Below, one piece after another: positions 8,593 to 17,967 of a stretch of 58,391 nucleotides of DNA. How positions within the stretch are numbered: the first letter of the stretch is position 1; the number at the start of each line of letters is the position of its first letter. The DNA is from Pseudomonas sp. Irchel s3h14 (GTDB lineage: Bacteria > Pseudomonadota > Gammaproteobacteria > Pseudomonadales > Pseudomonadaceae): positions 1-58,391 of the forward strand of contig NZ_FYDJ01000027.1 of the NCBI RefSeq assembly GCF_900187425.1, given 5' to 3'. Position numbers and translations under genes: made by a program. The notes under the pieces were generated by a model that saw only the letters and a program-made list of their open reading frames with translations, searched no databases and had not been told where the DNA came from.

Positions 8593-9894
8593 TCAGTTCA
8601 GGTAAGGGGACCAGGAAGGTTCTCTGACTTCGCCTTGTGCGGTAGGAAGCGGGAGCCTTACGCGTCCATTAATGGACACGAGCATCAAGACTCCCCGGCC
8701 CTGCTGGCGGGTGGCGTAGATTACCATGGTGCCGTTGGGCGCAACAGTAGGCGACTCGTCCAGAGTGCTATCAGTGAGGATTTTTACGCTTCCGCGCTGC
8801 AAATCCTGGGCCGCCACCTTGAAATTAGTGAAACCTTCCTGACGATGGATCATCACCAGGGTCTTTTCATCAGCCGAAAGCTTAGGGTTGGCGTTGTAGT
8901 TACCGATAAAGGTCACACGCTCCGCACCACCACCGCCTGCGCTGGTTTTGTAGATCTGCGGCTTGCCGCCACGGTCCGAGGTGAAGTAGATGGTCGAACC
9001 ATCCTTGCCCCAGAACGGTTCGGTGTTGATGCCAGGACCGTTGGTGACACGCGTGATCTGACGCGAACCCAGGTTCATCACGTAGATGTCCGGGTTGCCG
9101 TCTTTCGACAGTACGAATGCCAGACGATTGCCATCAGGCGACCATGCTGGCGCGCCATTCAGGCCTTCGAAGTTGGTGATCTGCTCACGGCGACCGGTGT
9201 CGATGTTTTGCATGAAGATACGCGGACGCTTCTGCTCGAACGACACATAAGCGATGCGCTTGCCATCCGGTGCGAAACGCGGCGACAGGATCGGCTCGCG
9301 CGATTGCAGCAGGGTCACGGCACGGGCACCGTCATAGTCCGAACGTTGCAGCGTGTAGCGAGTGTTCTTCTCGGAGAAACGCTCAGCCGTCACGTACAGC
9401 AGACGAGTCGAGAACGCACCTTTGATACCGGTGAGTTTTTCGAACGACTGATCCGCAATGTAGTGCGACATGTCGCGCAGTTGATCGACGCTACCCGACA
9501 CGCTGCCGGTCAGCACTTGCTGCTCCGTGGCGACGTTGAACAGAGCGTATTGGACCTGCAGGCGACCGCCCGCAGGAGCAATGCTGCCGACCATGACGTA
9601 CTGGGCGCCCAGCGCCTTGAAGTCACGGAAGATGATTTCGCTGGCCTGGCTTGGCTGGCTGATCATGTTCTGTTTTGGAATCGGCGAGTAGTAACCCGAG
9701 TTGCGCAGGTCGTTACCGATGATTTCGGCCATGTCGTCCGGCAGCACGCTGCCGCCCTGATTGCCGAACGGAACGACTGCGATCGGGGTGGCCCGATCAC
9801 TGCCGCTGGTGACCAGAATGTTTTTTTCATCTGCTGCCGCTATCCCTGCCATGCAGCAGATAACGACAAGCATTCCTCGAAGAAGGTTTCTCAC
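8593..9894 (-). CDS. tolB: Tol-Pal system beta-propeller protein TolB
   Basis: Periplasmic protein that links the TolQRA motor to Pal. 433 residues: a signal peptide ending ...MAGIAAA, an N-terminal alpha/beta domain (about 24-160), then a six-bladed WD/PD40 propeller with blades marked by SPRFAPDGKRIAYVS, APAWSPDGNRLAFV and TEPFWGKDGSTIYFTSD. It starts with GTG (9894), overlapping the tolA stop by GTGA, so translation is probably coupled. Confidence 0.97.
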   Translation of the reverse strand: MRNLLRGMLVVICCMAGIAAADEKNILVTSGSDRATPIAVVPFGNQGGSVLPDDMAEIIGNDLRNSGYYSPIPKQNMISQPSQASEIIFRDFKALGAQYVMVGSIAPAGGRLQVQYALFNVATEQQVLTGSVSGSVDQLRDMSHYIADQSFEKLTGIKGAFSTRLLYVTAERFSEKNTRYTLQRSDYDGARAVTLLQSREPILSPRFAPDGKRIAYVSFEQKRPRIFMQNIDTGRREQITNFEGLNGAPAWSPDGNRLAFVLSKDGNPDIYVMNLGSRQITRVTNGPGINTEPFWGKDGSTIYFTSDRGGKPQIYKTSAGGGGAERVTFIGNYNANPKLSADEKTLVMIHRQEGFTNFKVAAQDLQRGSVKILTDSTLDESPTVAPNGTMVIYATRQQGRGVLMLVSINGRVRLPLPTAQGEVREPSWSPYLN

Positions 9895-10970
9895 AAGGCT
9901 AGATCCTCAGGTGTGAATGTCATCTTGAATGAACGATACGGAGCGAAATCGCTCGGCTTCATTCCCTGCATTTCTGTCAAACGTCCAATGTTCTTGACCG
10001 CCGCTACAGCGGAAGCGTCAAACGGACCATCGCCACTGGACTTGGCCACGCTGACCGAAGTCAACGTACCGTCCGGCAACATGCCGATTTGCAACACGAC
10101 TGTCATGCCTTTACGGGCCGAAGGTGGACGAGCCCAGCCTTCCGCTGCACGAGCACGGATCAGATCATCGAAACTACCGGCGACTTCGTCACCCTGCTCA
10201 TCCGCCAAGGCCTGCTGACGCTGCGGCGTGTCGGAAAGCAAATCTGCCAAGGCCTGAGCCTTTTTCTCTTCGGCGGATTTACGTGCCGCTTCCTGCGATT
10301 TTTTCTTCGCAGCATCGGCAGCAGCTTTCTTCTTCGCGTCTTCCGCGACTTTCTTCTTCGCGTCTTCAGCTTCAGATTTCTTCTTGGCGTCTTCCGCGGC
10401 TTTCTTCTTCGCGTCTTCGACGATCTTTTTCTTCGCTTCTTCAGCGGCCGCTTTCTTGGCCTCTTCTTCAGCTGCTTTCTTGGCTTCTTCTTCAGACTTC
10501 TTCTTGGCTATATCAGCCAATTGTTTCTCTTCGGCCTTTTTAGCTTCGGCGGTCTTCTTCGCTTCATCGGCTTTCTTGGCTTCATCAGCCTTTTTAGCCT
10601 CTTCCGCTTTCTTCGTCTCGTCGGCCTTTTGGGATTCTTCGGCTTTTTGAGCCGCATCTTCCTTCTTTTGTTCCGCGGCCTTGATCGCTTCCTGCTCGAT
10701 CTTTTTCTGTTCCATCTGCTCGACTTCGGTCTGGCGTGCGGCGGATTTCTTCGCCTCACCCGCAATCTTCTGATTGGTCTGGGTGGTCGCCTGACTTTTC
10801 GATTTCAGTTGGTACAGGGTCGCCTGGACAATCGGCTTGGCCGGCGGCAGTTCGGGCGTGAAGGCGAAACTGACAAACAGCATGCCGAAAACCAGCACGT
10901 GCAAGACAAGCGCCCAGACACTAGGCCAGAAGTAGCTTTCCGAGGCGGACGGCTCTCGCATTTGCTGCAT
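9891..10970 (-). CDS. tolA: Cell envelope integrity protein TolA
   Basis: Inner-membrane protein spanning the periplasm to contact Pal/TolB. 359 residues: domain I with one transmembrane helix (about 13-37, including the SHLS-like WALVLHVLVFGMLF segment), domain II a long Lys/Ala/Glu-rich helix (about 75-245) made of EEAKKA/DEAKKA/EDAKKK-like repeats, and domain III (about 250-359, DDLIRARAAEGWARPPSAR ... MTFTPEDL). The stop overlaps tolB and the ATG overlaps the tolR stop by one base. Confidence 0.96.
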   Translation of the reverse strand: MQQMREPSASESYFWPSVWALVLHVLVFGMLFVSFAFTPELPPAKPIVQATLYQLKSKSQATTQTNQKIAGEAKKSAARQTEVEQMEQKKIEQEAIKAAEQKKEDAAQKAEESQKADETKKAEEAKKADEAKKADEAKKTAEAKKAEEKQLADIAKKKSEEEAKKAAEEEAKKAAAEEAKKKIVEDAKKKAAEDAKKKSEAEDAKKKVAEDAKKKAAADAAKKKSQEAARKSAEEKKAQALADLLSDTPQRQQALADEQGDEVAGSFDDLIRARAAEGWARPPSARKGMTVVLQIGMLPDGTLTSVSVAKSSGDGPFDASAVAAVKNIGRLTEMQGMKPSDFAPYRSFKMTFTPEDLAL

Positions 10971-11431
10971 CAGGGTGCCTCGGTAATCAAGCCAACATTA
11001 CCGACCCCGGCTTTCTGCAACCCGCCCATGGCGCCCATGACGGAACCGTAGTCGACGGTCTTGTCGCCGCGGATGAACACCTGGGTACGCTTGCCACCTT
11101 CAGTGCCGGCGCGAATGATCTTGGTCACGGCGTCAGTCATCTGCGGCAAGGTCATGGCCTTGTCCTGTTGCTTTTCAGTGTCGACTTCGCTGCCAAGGTT
11201 CCAGTAGTAGGTCTTGTCAGACTTGATCGAAATGGTCAGGACCTGGGTGTTGTTGTCCTGCGGCAAGGCTTCGCTGGAAACCTTGGGCAGATCAACTTTC
11301 ACGCCCTGATTGAGCATCGGAGCGGTCACCATGAAGATGACCAGCAGCACCAACATCACGTCGATGTAAGGCACCACGTTCATCTCGGCAACCGGCTTGC
11401 GCTTTTTGCGAGCTCGAGCGATTAAAGCCAT
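10970..11431 (-). CDS. tolR: Tol-Pal motor protein TolR (ExbD family)
   Basis: Stator component of the proton-driven TolQR motor. 153 residues: a short cytoplasmic basic N-terminus (RARKKRKPVAEMNVVPYIDV), one transmembrane helix (about 18-40, VMLVLLVIFMVTAP) carrying the conserved Asp of PYIDVMLVLL, and a periplasmic domain ending GAMGGLQKAGVGNVGLITE. The gap to tolQ is 14 nt. Confidence 0.96.
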   Translation of the reverse strand: MALIARARKKRKPVAEMNVVPYIDVMLVLLVIFMVTAPMLNQGVKVDLPKVSSEALPQDNNTQVLTISIKSDKTYYWNLGSEVDTEKQQDKAMTLPQMTDAVTKIIRAGTEGGKRTQVFIRGDKTVDYGSVMGAMGGLQKAGVGNVGLITEAP

Positions 11432-11445
11432 TGGAAATTACCTGC

Positions 11446-12141
11446 TTATTCTTCGCTGGTGTGCACTTTGCGGTGCAGGATCGCCTGGAATTCATCGGCG
11501 AAGGTGTAGTAACGGCCCAGCAGGGTTTCACTGCGAGCAGCAAAACGGTTGTAAGCGATAACGGCCGGGATGGCGGCGAACAGACCGATCGCGGTTGCAA
11601 TCAGTGCCTCGGCGATACCTGGAGCCACAGTGGCCAGGGTTGCTTGCTGGGCAGTGGCCAGACCACGGAAGGAGTTCATGATCCCCCAGACAGTACCGAA
11701 CAGACCGATGTACGGGCTGACGGAACCTACGGTCGCGAGGAACGGCAGGCTCTGCTCGAGCTTTTCTTCTTCACGGGAAATGGCGACGCGCATGGCACGG
11801 GCCACGCCTTCCATGACCGCTTCCGGGTCAACGCCTGGCTGCTGGCGCAGACGGGAGAATTCCTTGAAACCGGCACGGAAGATCTGCTCTACGCCCGAAT
11901 CCGGATCAGGGTTGCTGCCGGCCTGACGGTAGAGTTTGGACAGATCGATACCCGACCAGAAGCGCTCTTCAAAGCTCTCCAGGGCGCGTCGACCGGCGCG
12001 CAGCAGGTTGCTGCGCTGAAAGATCATGATCCATGAGGTCACCGATGCGGCTACCAGGATCAGCATTACCAGTTGCACCACGATACTGGCATTGCTGACC
12101 AGGCTCCACATGGAGGAATGGTCGACGACGTTAGCTTCCAC
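11446..12141 (-). CDS. tolQ: Tol-Pal motor protein TolQ (MotA/ExbB family)
   Basis: Proton channel subunit of the Tol motor. 231 residues with three transmembrane helices (about 15-38, 135-158, 170-192), conserved MEGVARAMRVAISREEEKLE and LPFLATVGSVSPYIGLFGTV. It starts with GTG at 12141, 11 nt inside the end of ybgC, so the two are translationally coupled. Confidence 0.97.
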   Translation of the reverse strand: MEANVVDHSSMWSLVSNASIVVQLVMLILVAASVTSWIMIFQRSNLLRAGRRALESFEERFWSGIDLSKLYRQAGSNPDPDSGVEQIFRAGFKEFSRLRQQPGVDPEAVMEGVARAMRVAISREEEKLEQSLPFLATVGSVSPYIGLFGTVWGIMNSFRGLATAQQATLATVAPGIAEALIATAIGLFAAIPAVIAYNRFAARSETLLGRYYTFADEFQAILHRKVHTSEE

Positions 12142-12598
12142 GCTTTATCTCCTGCTTTGAGTGTGTACCCGCGCCGCTCACGTCGGCAAAGGCCGCACGT
12201 AGAGCTTCGGGAATGGCCCGGGGTTTCAAACTGTTAGTGCGCACACAGGCCACCAAAAACTGCCCTTCGCAGAGCAGCGCATTATCCGTAGCCCGCCTGA
12301 CCTGCTGTTTGAAGCGCAGGCTGACACGGTTCAATTCGATTACTTCAGCGCTTACCAGCAGTTCGTCATCCAGTCGCGCCGGCGCGTGGTAACGCGCTTC
12401 GCTGGAATGCACGACGAACAACAGGTCCTCACCTGCAAGCTGGGATTGGGCAAAGCCCAGCTCCCGGAGCCGCTCGGTTCGAGCCCGTTCCATAAACTTG
12501 AGGTAATTAACGTAATACACGATGCCGCCCGCATCGGTGTCCTCGTAATAAACGCGACAACGAAGTGCGAAAGGCTCAAGCCCGTTTTGCGCGCGCAT
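12131..12598 (-). CDS. ybgC: Tol-Pal associated acyl-CoA thioesterase YbgC
   Basis: 4-hydroxybenzoyl-CoA thioesterase-type hotdog enzyme, the standard first gene of the Tol-Pal operon. 155 residues. The catalytic motif YYEDTDAGGIVYYVNYLKF contains the conserved Asp, and HSSEARYHAPARLDDELLV follows. ATG at 12596-12598. Confidence 0.95.
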   Translation of the reverse strand: MRAQNGLEPFALRCRVYYEDTDAGGIVYYVNYLKFMERARTERLRELGFAQSQLAGEDLLFVVHSSEARYHAPARLDDELLVSAEVIELNRVSLRFKQQVRRATDNALLCEGQFLVACVRTNSLKPRAIPEALRAAFADVSGAGTHSKQEIKRGS

Positions 12599-12725
12599 AC
12601 TCTAGTGCTTACTCCTCAGGTTGCCAATCCGGCCAGGCAACTGTTTTTCATTGATTCACGGCTTTCTGGCGAAAGTACGGTCCTGGGACCGCACAAACCC
12701 CGAATAAATCAGCGCGCAAAGGTTA

Positions 12726-13787
12726 TTAATCGTCCACGGCATCGAGGAACTCGTCTACCACGGGCATCTCGCCCAATCGTGACGGGATGTTTAAACCGAA
12801 GTGCAGGTACGCATGCCGGGTCACCACCCGCCCCCGCGGCGTACGCATGATGTAGCCCTGCTGGATCAGGTACGGCTCCAGCACGTCTTCAATGGTGTGG
12901 CGCTCTTCGCTGATGGCGGCGGCGAGGCTATCGACCCCGACCGGCCCACCGTCGAACTTCTCGATCATGGTCAACAACAGACGTCGATCCTGGTGATCGA
13001 AGCCGCGCTCGTCGACATCCAGCAGGTTCAAGGCCAGGTCGGCGATCGGTTTGGTGATGTGGCCCTTGGCGCGAACTTCGGCAAAATCCCGAACCCGGCG
13101 CAGCAAGCGGTTGGCAATCCGCGGCGTACCACGGGCACGGCGGGCGATTTCGAAGGCGCCTTCCGGGTCCAGCGGCAAGCCGAGGATATTCGCCGAACGA
13201 CTGACAATCGTTGCCAGGTCAGCGGTGTTGTAGAACTCCAGGCGCTGAACGATCCCGAAACGGTCGCGCAGCGGATTGGTCAGCATCCCCGCCCGCGTCG
13301 TCGCACCGACCAGGGTGAACGGTGGCAGATCAAGCTTGATCGAGCGCGCGGCCGGCCCTTCGCCGATCATGATGTCGAGCTGGAAATCTTCCATGGCCGG
13401 GTACAGCACTTCTTCGACAATCGGCGAGAGCCGATGGATTTCGTCGATGAACAGCACGTCGTGTGGCTCAAGATTGGTCAGCAGCGCAGCCAGGTCACCC
13501 GGACGTTCAAGCACAGGGCCCGAGGTGCTCTTGATCGAGACTCCCATTTCCTGGGCGATGATGTTGGCCAGCGTGGTTTTACCCAGACCCGGCGGGCCGA
13601 AAATCAGCGTGTGGTCCAGGGATTCGTTGCGCCCACGGGCGGCCTGGATGAACAACTCCATTTGCTCGCGAACGGTCGGCTGGCCAATGTATTCGGCCAG
13701 GCTGACAGGACGAATCGCCCGGTCCTGGACTTCCTCACGGTCACGAGGGCCAGGTGTGGCCGTAATCAGACGATCAGCTTCAATCAC
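12726..13787 (-). CDS. ruvB: Holliday junction DNA helicase RuvB
   Basis: AAA+ motor for branch migration. 353 residues, with Walker A GPPGLGKTTLA, Walker B LFIDEIHRL, sensor segment LVGATTRAGMLTNPLRDRFG, and a winged-helix C-terminus (QQGYIMRTPRGRVVTRHAY). Starts with GTG directly after the ruvA TAA (no gap), so coupled. A 128-nt gap separates it from ybgC. Confidence 0.98.
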   Translation of the reverse strand: MIEADRLITATPGPRDREEVQDRAIRPVSLAEYIGQPTVREQMELFIQAARGRNESLDHTLIFGPPGLGKTTLANIIAQEMGVSIKSTSGPVLERPGDLAALLTNLEPHDVLFIDEIHRLSPIVEEVLYPAMEDFQLDIMIGEGPAARSIKLDLPPFTLVGATTRAGMLTNPLRDRFGIVQRLEFYNTADLATIVSRSANILGLPLDPEGAFEIARRARGTPRIANRLLRRVRDFAEVRAKGHITKPIADLALNLLDVDERGFDHQDRRLLLTMIEKFDGGPVGVDSLAAAISEERHTIEDVLEPYLIQQGYIMRTPRGRVVTRHAYLHFGLNIPSRLGEMPVVDEFLDAVDD

Positions 13788-14402
13788 TTAGATCATTCCC
13801 TTCAGGGCACGACGAATCATGTCTTCACTGCTCAAACCTTTCTCCTTGATCGCAGAAATCGCCTTGCTGGCTTCCTGCGGCTTGTAGCCCAGGGAGATCA
13901 GCGCGCTGACTGCATCATTTTCGGCGGTGGCGACCGGCGTCGTATCTGGCCCACCCGGCTGGTTTGGTACCAAAGCGAACATCGCCGGCACCGTTTCCCA
14001 GGCCTTGAAGCGATCCTTGAGTTCCACCAGCAAACGTTCGGCAGTCTTCTTGCCCACGCCCGGCACCTTGGTCAGCGCCGAAGTGTCCTGGGACTGTACG
14101 CAACGAACCAGTTCATCGACTTCCAGGCTCGACATCAGGGCCAGGGCCAATTTCGGCCCTACACCATTTAGACGGATCAACTCGCGAAAAAAGTCTCGCT
14201 CGCGCTTGCCGAAGAAGCCATAGAGTAACTGCGCGTCTTCGCGTACGACCAAATGGGTGTGCAAGGTCAGCGGTTCACCGACCGACGGCAAGCGATACAG
14301 CGTGGTCATGGGCACTTCCAGCTCATACCCCAGACCGTTTACATCCAGAATCAGATGCGGCGGCTGTTTCTCAGCCAGTGTGCCGCGCAAGCGTCCAATC
14401 AC
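13788..14402 (-). CDS. ruvA: Holliday junction branch migration protein RuvA
   Basis: Tetrameric junction-binding partner of RuvB. 204 residues: OB-fold N-terminus (MIGRLRGTLAEKQPPHLILD), helix-hairpin-helix motifs (IRLNGVGPKLALALMS and LTKVPGVGKKTAERLLVEL) and a C-terminal RuvB-binding domain (ISLGYKPQEASKAI). It lies between ruvC and ruvB. Confidence 0.98.
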   Translation of the reverse strand: MIGRLRGTLAEKQPPHLILDVNGLGYELEVPMTTLYRLPSVGEPLTLHTHLVVREDAQLLYGFFGKRERDFFRELIRLNGVGPKLALALMSSLEVDELVRCVQSQDTSALTKVPGVGKKTAERLLVELKDRFKAWETVPAMFALVPNQPGGPDTTPVATAENDAVSALISLGYKPQEASKAISAIKEKGLSSEDMIRRALKGMI

Positions 14403-14453
14403 GTTTCAGATCCTTGAGCGTTGGCCAGATCAGTGCTGGCGACTGACAGAACA

Positions 14454-14488
14454 AGGGTTTTGCGCCGACGACACAGGCGCAAAACCCT
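14454..14488 (-). other. 13-bp hairpin between ruvC and ruvA
   Basis: AGGGTTTTGCGCC (14454-14466) and GGCGCAAAACCCT (14476-14488) pair perfectly with a 9-nt loop. It lies in the 115-nt gap between the ruvC stop and the ruvA ATG. On the transcribed strand no T-run follows, so it may be an attenuator, an RNA processing site or a transcript stabiliser rather than a terminator. Confidence 0.6.
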
Positions 14489-14517
14489 CGTTCCATAAAA
14501 AATGATTGCTGATGCTA

Positions 14518-15042
14518 TCAGAGACGCAGGCGCCCGCCACGACTGCGTGCCGTACCCAAGCCATGGGGCAACAGGCTGGAACGGGTGTGAGCATGGCAAA
14601 TGGCAATGGCCAGGGCGTCCGAGGCATCGATTTGCGGTTTGCTGGTCAGCTTCAGCATGTGCATGACCATCATTTGCACCTGTTCTTTGTTCGCCGCGCC
14701 GGTCCCGGTCACCGCCTGCTTGACCTGGGTCGCCGTGTACTCAGCGATTTCCAGGCTTTCTTCCGCCCCGGCAACGATGGCTGCGCCGCGGGCCTGGCCA
14801 AGTTTCAGCGCAGAGTCGGCGTTGCGCGCCATGAAGACCTTTTCGATGCCCATGGTCACCGGGCCGTAGGTCTGGATGACTTCGCGTACACCGCGATAGA
14901 CGATTTGCAGGCGTTCATGCAGCTCGCCGGAACCTGTGCGAATGCAGCCCGACGCCACGTACACGCAACCACGCCCGGTATCACGCACCACGCCATAACC
15001 GGTAATGCGCGAACCGGGGTCGATACCAAGAATTAAAGTCAT
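14518..15042 (-). CDS. ruvC: Crossover junction endodeoxyribonuclease RuvC
   Basis: Holliday junction resolvase. 174 residues. N-terminal LILGIDPGSRITGYGVV carries the first catalytic Asp; GIEKVFMARNADSALKLGQA carries the Glu; the C-terminal DASDALAIAICHAH carries the remaining acidic residues. ATG at 15040-15042. First gene of the ruvC-ruvA-ruvB set. Confidence 0.97.
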   Translation of the reverse strand: MTLILGIDPGSRITGYGVVRDTGRGCVYVASGCIRTGSGELHERLQIVYRGVREVIQTYGPVTMGIEKVFMARNADSALKLGQARGAAIVAGAEESLEIAEYTATQVKQAVTGTGAANKEQVQMMVMHMLKLTSKPQIDASDALAIAICHAHTRSSLLPHGLGTARSRGGRLRL

Positions 15043-15090
15043 AACGCCTGCGGGTTAAGTAAAAGCACGGTATTCAATACACGAATAACA

Positions 15091-15184
15091 AATGTGGGAG
15101 CGAGCCTGCTCGCGAAAGCGATTTCATATTCAGCAACAATGTTGCCTGAAAATCCGCATTCGCGAGCAGGCTCGCTCCCACATT
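15091..15184. repeat. REPIN, GTGGGAGCGAGCCTGCTCGCGAA type
   Basis: Arms of 26 bp, 15091-15116 and 15159-15184, are perfect inverted copies separated by 42 nt. Each contains GTGGGAGC and GCTCGCGAA. It fills the gap between yebC and ruvC. Confidence 0.93.
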
Positions 15185-15199
15185 GAATCTTAGTCGCCC

Positions 15200-15946
15200 T
15201 CAACCGAGCTGCGCGGCTACCGACTCTGGAATGTCCGCGTTGGAGTAGACGTTCTGCACGTCATCCAGGTCTTCAAGCATGTCGATCAGCTTGAGAACCT
15301 TCTCGGCGCCTTCCAGGTCCAGTTCGGCACTGGTGGTCGGCAGCATCACGATTTCCGCGTCATCGCCTTTGAAACCGGCCGCTTCCAGCGCGTTACGTAC
15401 CGAGTAGAAACCGGCGAACGAGGTGAATACGTCGATGGAACCGTCTTCGTGGGTCACCACGTCATCAGCATCGGCCTCCATCGCCGCTTCCATCAGCGCA
15501 TCTTCATCGACGCCCGGGGCGAAGGAAATCTGCCCCTTGCGCTCGAACAGATAGGCCACCGAACCGTCCGTACCAAGGTTGCCGCCGCACTTGCTGAACG
15601 CGTGGCGAACAGCCGCTGCGGTGCGATTGCGGTTGTCGGTCATGCACTCGACCATCACCGCCACGCCGCCCGGGCCGTAGCCTTCGTAGCTCAGCTCGAC
15701 CATGTCGTCGGTATCGGCAGCACCGGCGCCGCGGGCGACCGCGCGATCAATGATGTCGCGGCTCATGTTCGCGCCGAGGGCCTTGTCCAGCGCCAGACGC
15801 AACCGCGGGTTGGAACCCGGATCACCACCGCCCTGACGGGCAGCAACGGTCAGTTCACGAATCCACTTGGTGAAAATCTTGCCCTTCTTGGCATCCTGAC
15901 GTTCTTTGCGGTGCTTGATGTTCGCCCACTTGGAATGACCCGCCAT
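15200..15946 (-). CDS. yebC: YebC/PmpR family DNA-binding protein
   Basis: YebC-family proteins were described as transcription regulators (PmpR in P. aeruginosa represses a quinolone-signal regulator) and have more recently been tied to translation through difficult motifs. 248 residues. The signature AGHSKWANIKHRKERQDAKK opens the protein, followed by GPGGVAVMVECMTDNRNRT. ATG 15946 follows GGAG; an upstream in-frame extension lacks family similarity. It is 123 nt downstream of aspS. Confidence 0.96.
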   Translation of the reverse strand: MAGHSKWANIKHRKERQDAKKGKIFTKWIRELTVAARQGGGDPGSNPRLRLALDKALGANMSRDIIDRAVARGAGAADTDDMVELSYEGYGPGGVAVMVECMTDNRNRTAAAVRHAFSKCGGNLGTDGSVAYLFERKGQISFAPGVDEDALMEAAMEADADDVVTHEDGSIDVFTSFAGFYSVRNALEAAGFKGDDAEIVMLPTTSAELDLEGAEKVLKLIDMLEDLDDVQNVYSNADIPESVAAQLG

Positions 15947-16069
15947 ATCTCGCTCCGAATTCTCTTTGAAACATTGCCCGCCGCGCCATGACGCGCCAGC
16001 CAGCAAACAAAAATCTCGACCATTCTATAAAGAAAGGGCGCATCCGAAGATGCGCCCTTCTGGTCAGCC

Positions 16070-17845
16070 TTACTCAGCTTTAGGCGTTTCGCGCAGACGA
16101 ATGTGCAGTTCGCGCAATGCCTTGGCATCTACCACACCCGGAGCCTGAGTCATGACGCAAGCGGCGCTCTGGGTTTTCGGGAAGGCGATCACTTCACGGA
16201 TCGACTGGGCGCCGGTCATCAGCATCACCAGACGGTCCAGACCGAAGGCCAGGCCACCGTGCGGCGGCGCGCCGTATTTCAGGGCGTCGAGCAGGAAGCC
16301 GAATTTCTCTTCCTGTTCCGCTTCACTGATACCCAGCAGACGGAACACCGACTGTTGCATTTCCTTGCGGTGGATACGGATCGAACCGCCACCCAGCTCG
16401 GTGCCGTTCAGTACCATGTCGTAGGCGCGGGACAGAGCGGTCGCCGGGTTGGCTTCCAGTTCTTCCGGGGTGCACTTCGGCGCGGTGAACGGGTGGTGCA
16501 AGGCGGTGAAGCTGCCGTCGTCGTTCTCTTCGAACATCGGGAAGTCGACAACCCACATCGGTGCCCACTCGCAGGTCAGCAGGTTCAGATCGTTACCGAC
16601 CTTGATCCGCAGCGCGCCCAGGGCTTCGCTGACGATCTTGGCTTTGTCGGCACCGAAGAACACGAGGTCGCCGTCAACCGCGCCAACGCGATCAAGGATC
16701 ACATTGAGGTTGGCTTCAGGGATGTTCTTGACGATCGGCGATTGCAGACCTTCAACGCCTTTGGCGCGCTCGTTGACCTTGATGTACGCCAGGCCCTTGG
16801 CACCGTAGATGCCGACGAACTTGGTGTAGTCGTCGATCTGCTTGCGCGGCATGCTCGCCGCGCCTGGAACGCGCAGAGCGGCAACGCGGCATTTCGGGTC
16901 GTTGGCAGGGCCGCTGAACACCTTGAAGTCGACTTCTTTCAGTTGATCGGCAACGTCAACCAGTTCCAGCGGGTTACGCAGGTCCGGCTTGTCGGAACCG
17001 TAACGACGCATGGCCTCTTCGAAGGTCATGTGCGGGAAGTCGCCGAATTCCAGATCCAGCACTTCCTTGAACAGGTTGCGGATCATTTGTTCGGTGATAC
17101 CCATGATCTCTTTTTCATCGAGGAAGCTGGTCTCGATGTCGATCTGGGTGAATTCCGGCTGACGGTCGGCGCGCAGGTCTTCGTCGCGGAAGCACTTGGC
17201 GATCTGGTAGTAACGGTCGAAGCCGGCGACCATCAGCAGCTGCTTGAACAGCTGTGGCGATTGCGGCAAGGCGAAGAAGCTACCTGCGTGAGTACGGCTC
17301 GGCACCAGGTAGTCGCGAGCGCCTTCTGGCGTGGCGCGGGTCAGAATCGGCGTCTCGACATCGAGGAAGCCGTTCTCGTCCAGGAAGCGACGGATGCTGG
17401 TGGTCATGCGCGAACGCAGACGCAGCTTCTCGAGCATTTCCGGACGACGCAGGTCGATAAAGCGATAACGCAGGCGGGTTTCTTCGCCGACGTCGGAGAA
17501 CTCGTTGAGCGGGAATGGCGGGGTTTCCGCTTCGTTCAATACTTCCAGCTCGTAGCCCAGCACTTCGATCATGCCCGACGCCATGTTGGCATTGCCGGCA
17601 CCGGCCGGACGCAGGCGAACCTTGCCGGTGACCTTGACCACGTACTCGCTGCGCACGCGATCGGCGGCGGCGAAGGTTTCAGCGCGGTCCGGGTCGAACA
17701 CCACCTGGGCCAGACCGTCACGATCACGGATATCGAGGAAAATCACCCCACCGTGGTCACGGCGACGGTGAACCCATCCGCAAAGGGTAATTTCCTGGCC
17801 TTCCAGGCTTTCGTTCAGTTGGCCGCAATAATGGCTGCGCATCAT
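16070..17845 (-). CDS. aspS: Aspartyl-tRNA synthetase (probably non-discriminating Asp/Asn type)
   Basis: Charges tRNA-Asp. 591 residues: OB-fold anticodon domain (about 1-105, ITLCGWVHRRRDHGGVIFLD), catalytic class II domain with motif 2 (IAKCFRDEDLRADRQPEFTQ), the bacterial GAD insertion domain (about 290-420) and motif 3 (GLAFGLDRLVMLM). The family in pseudomonads often also charges tRNA-Asn; that is from family knowledge, not visible here. Start: tandem ATGs at 17845 and 17842; either fits. Confidence 0.97.
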   Translation of the reverse strand: MMRSHYCGQLNESLEGQEITLCGWVHRRRDHGGVIFLDIRDRDGLAQVVFDPDRAETFAAADRVRSEYVVKVTGKVRLRPAGAGNANMASGMIEVLGYELEVLNEAETPPFPLNEFSDVGEETRLRYRFIDLRRPEMLEKLRLRSRMTTSIRRFLDENGFLDVETPILTRATPEGARDYLVPSRTHAGSFFALPQSPQLFKQLLMVAGFDRYYQIAKCFRDEDLRADRQPEFTQIDIETSFLDEKEIMGITEQMIRNLFKEVLDLEFGDFPHMTFEEAMRRYGSDKPDLRNPLELVDVADQLKEVDFKVFSGPANDPKCRVAALRVPGAASMPRKQIDDYTKFVGIYGAKGLAYIKVNERAKGVEGLQSPIVKNIPEANLNVILDRVGAVDGDLVFFGADKAKIVSEALGALRIKVGNDLNLLTCEWAPMWVVDFPMFEENDDGSFTALHHPFTAPKCTPEELEANPATALSRAYDMVLNGTELGGGSIRIHRKEMQQSVFRLLGISEAEQEEKFGFLLDALKYGAPPHGGLAFGLDRLVMLMTGAQSIREVIAFPKTQSAACVMTQAPGVVDAKALRELHIRLRETPKAE

Positions 17846-17967
17846 GGTAGTGGTTTCGCTTCTCGTAATTCGAAATTCGGTTGGAGACCTTGCTCATATC
17901 CTGCCCTTGTGAAAGGCGCCAGATGATGCAAGAGCTCGCACGTGTCGTTCAACTCAGGTTCAAGACC

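Noticed and set aside
7206..10218. Plus-strand frames of 459 and 587 codons across cpoB, pal and tolB
   Set aside because: They run antisense through three well-identified operon genes and cross gene boundaries; composition is that of a shadow frame.
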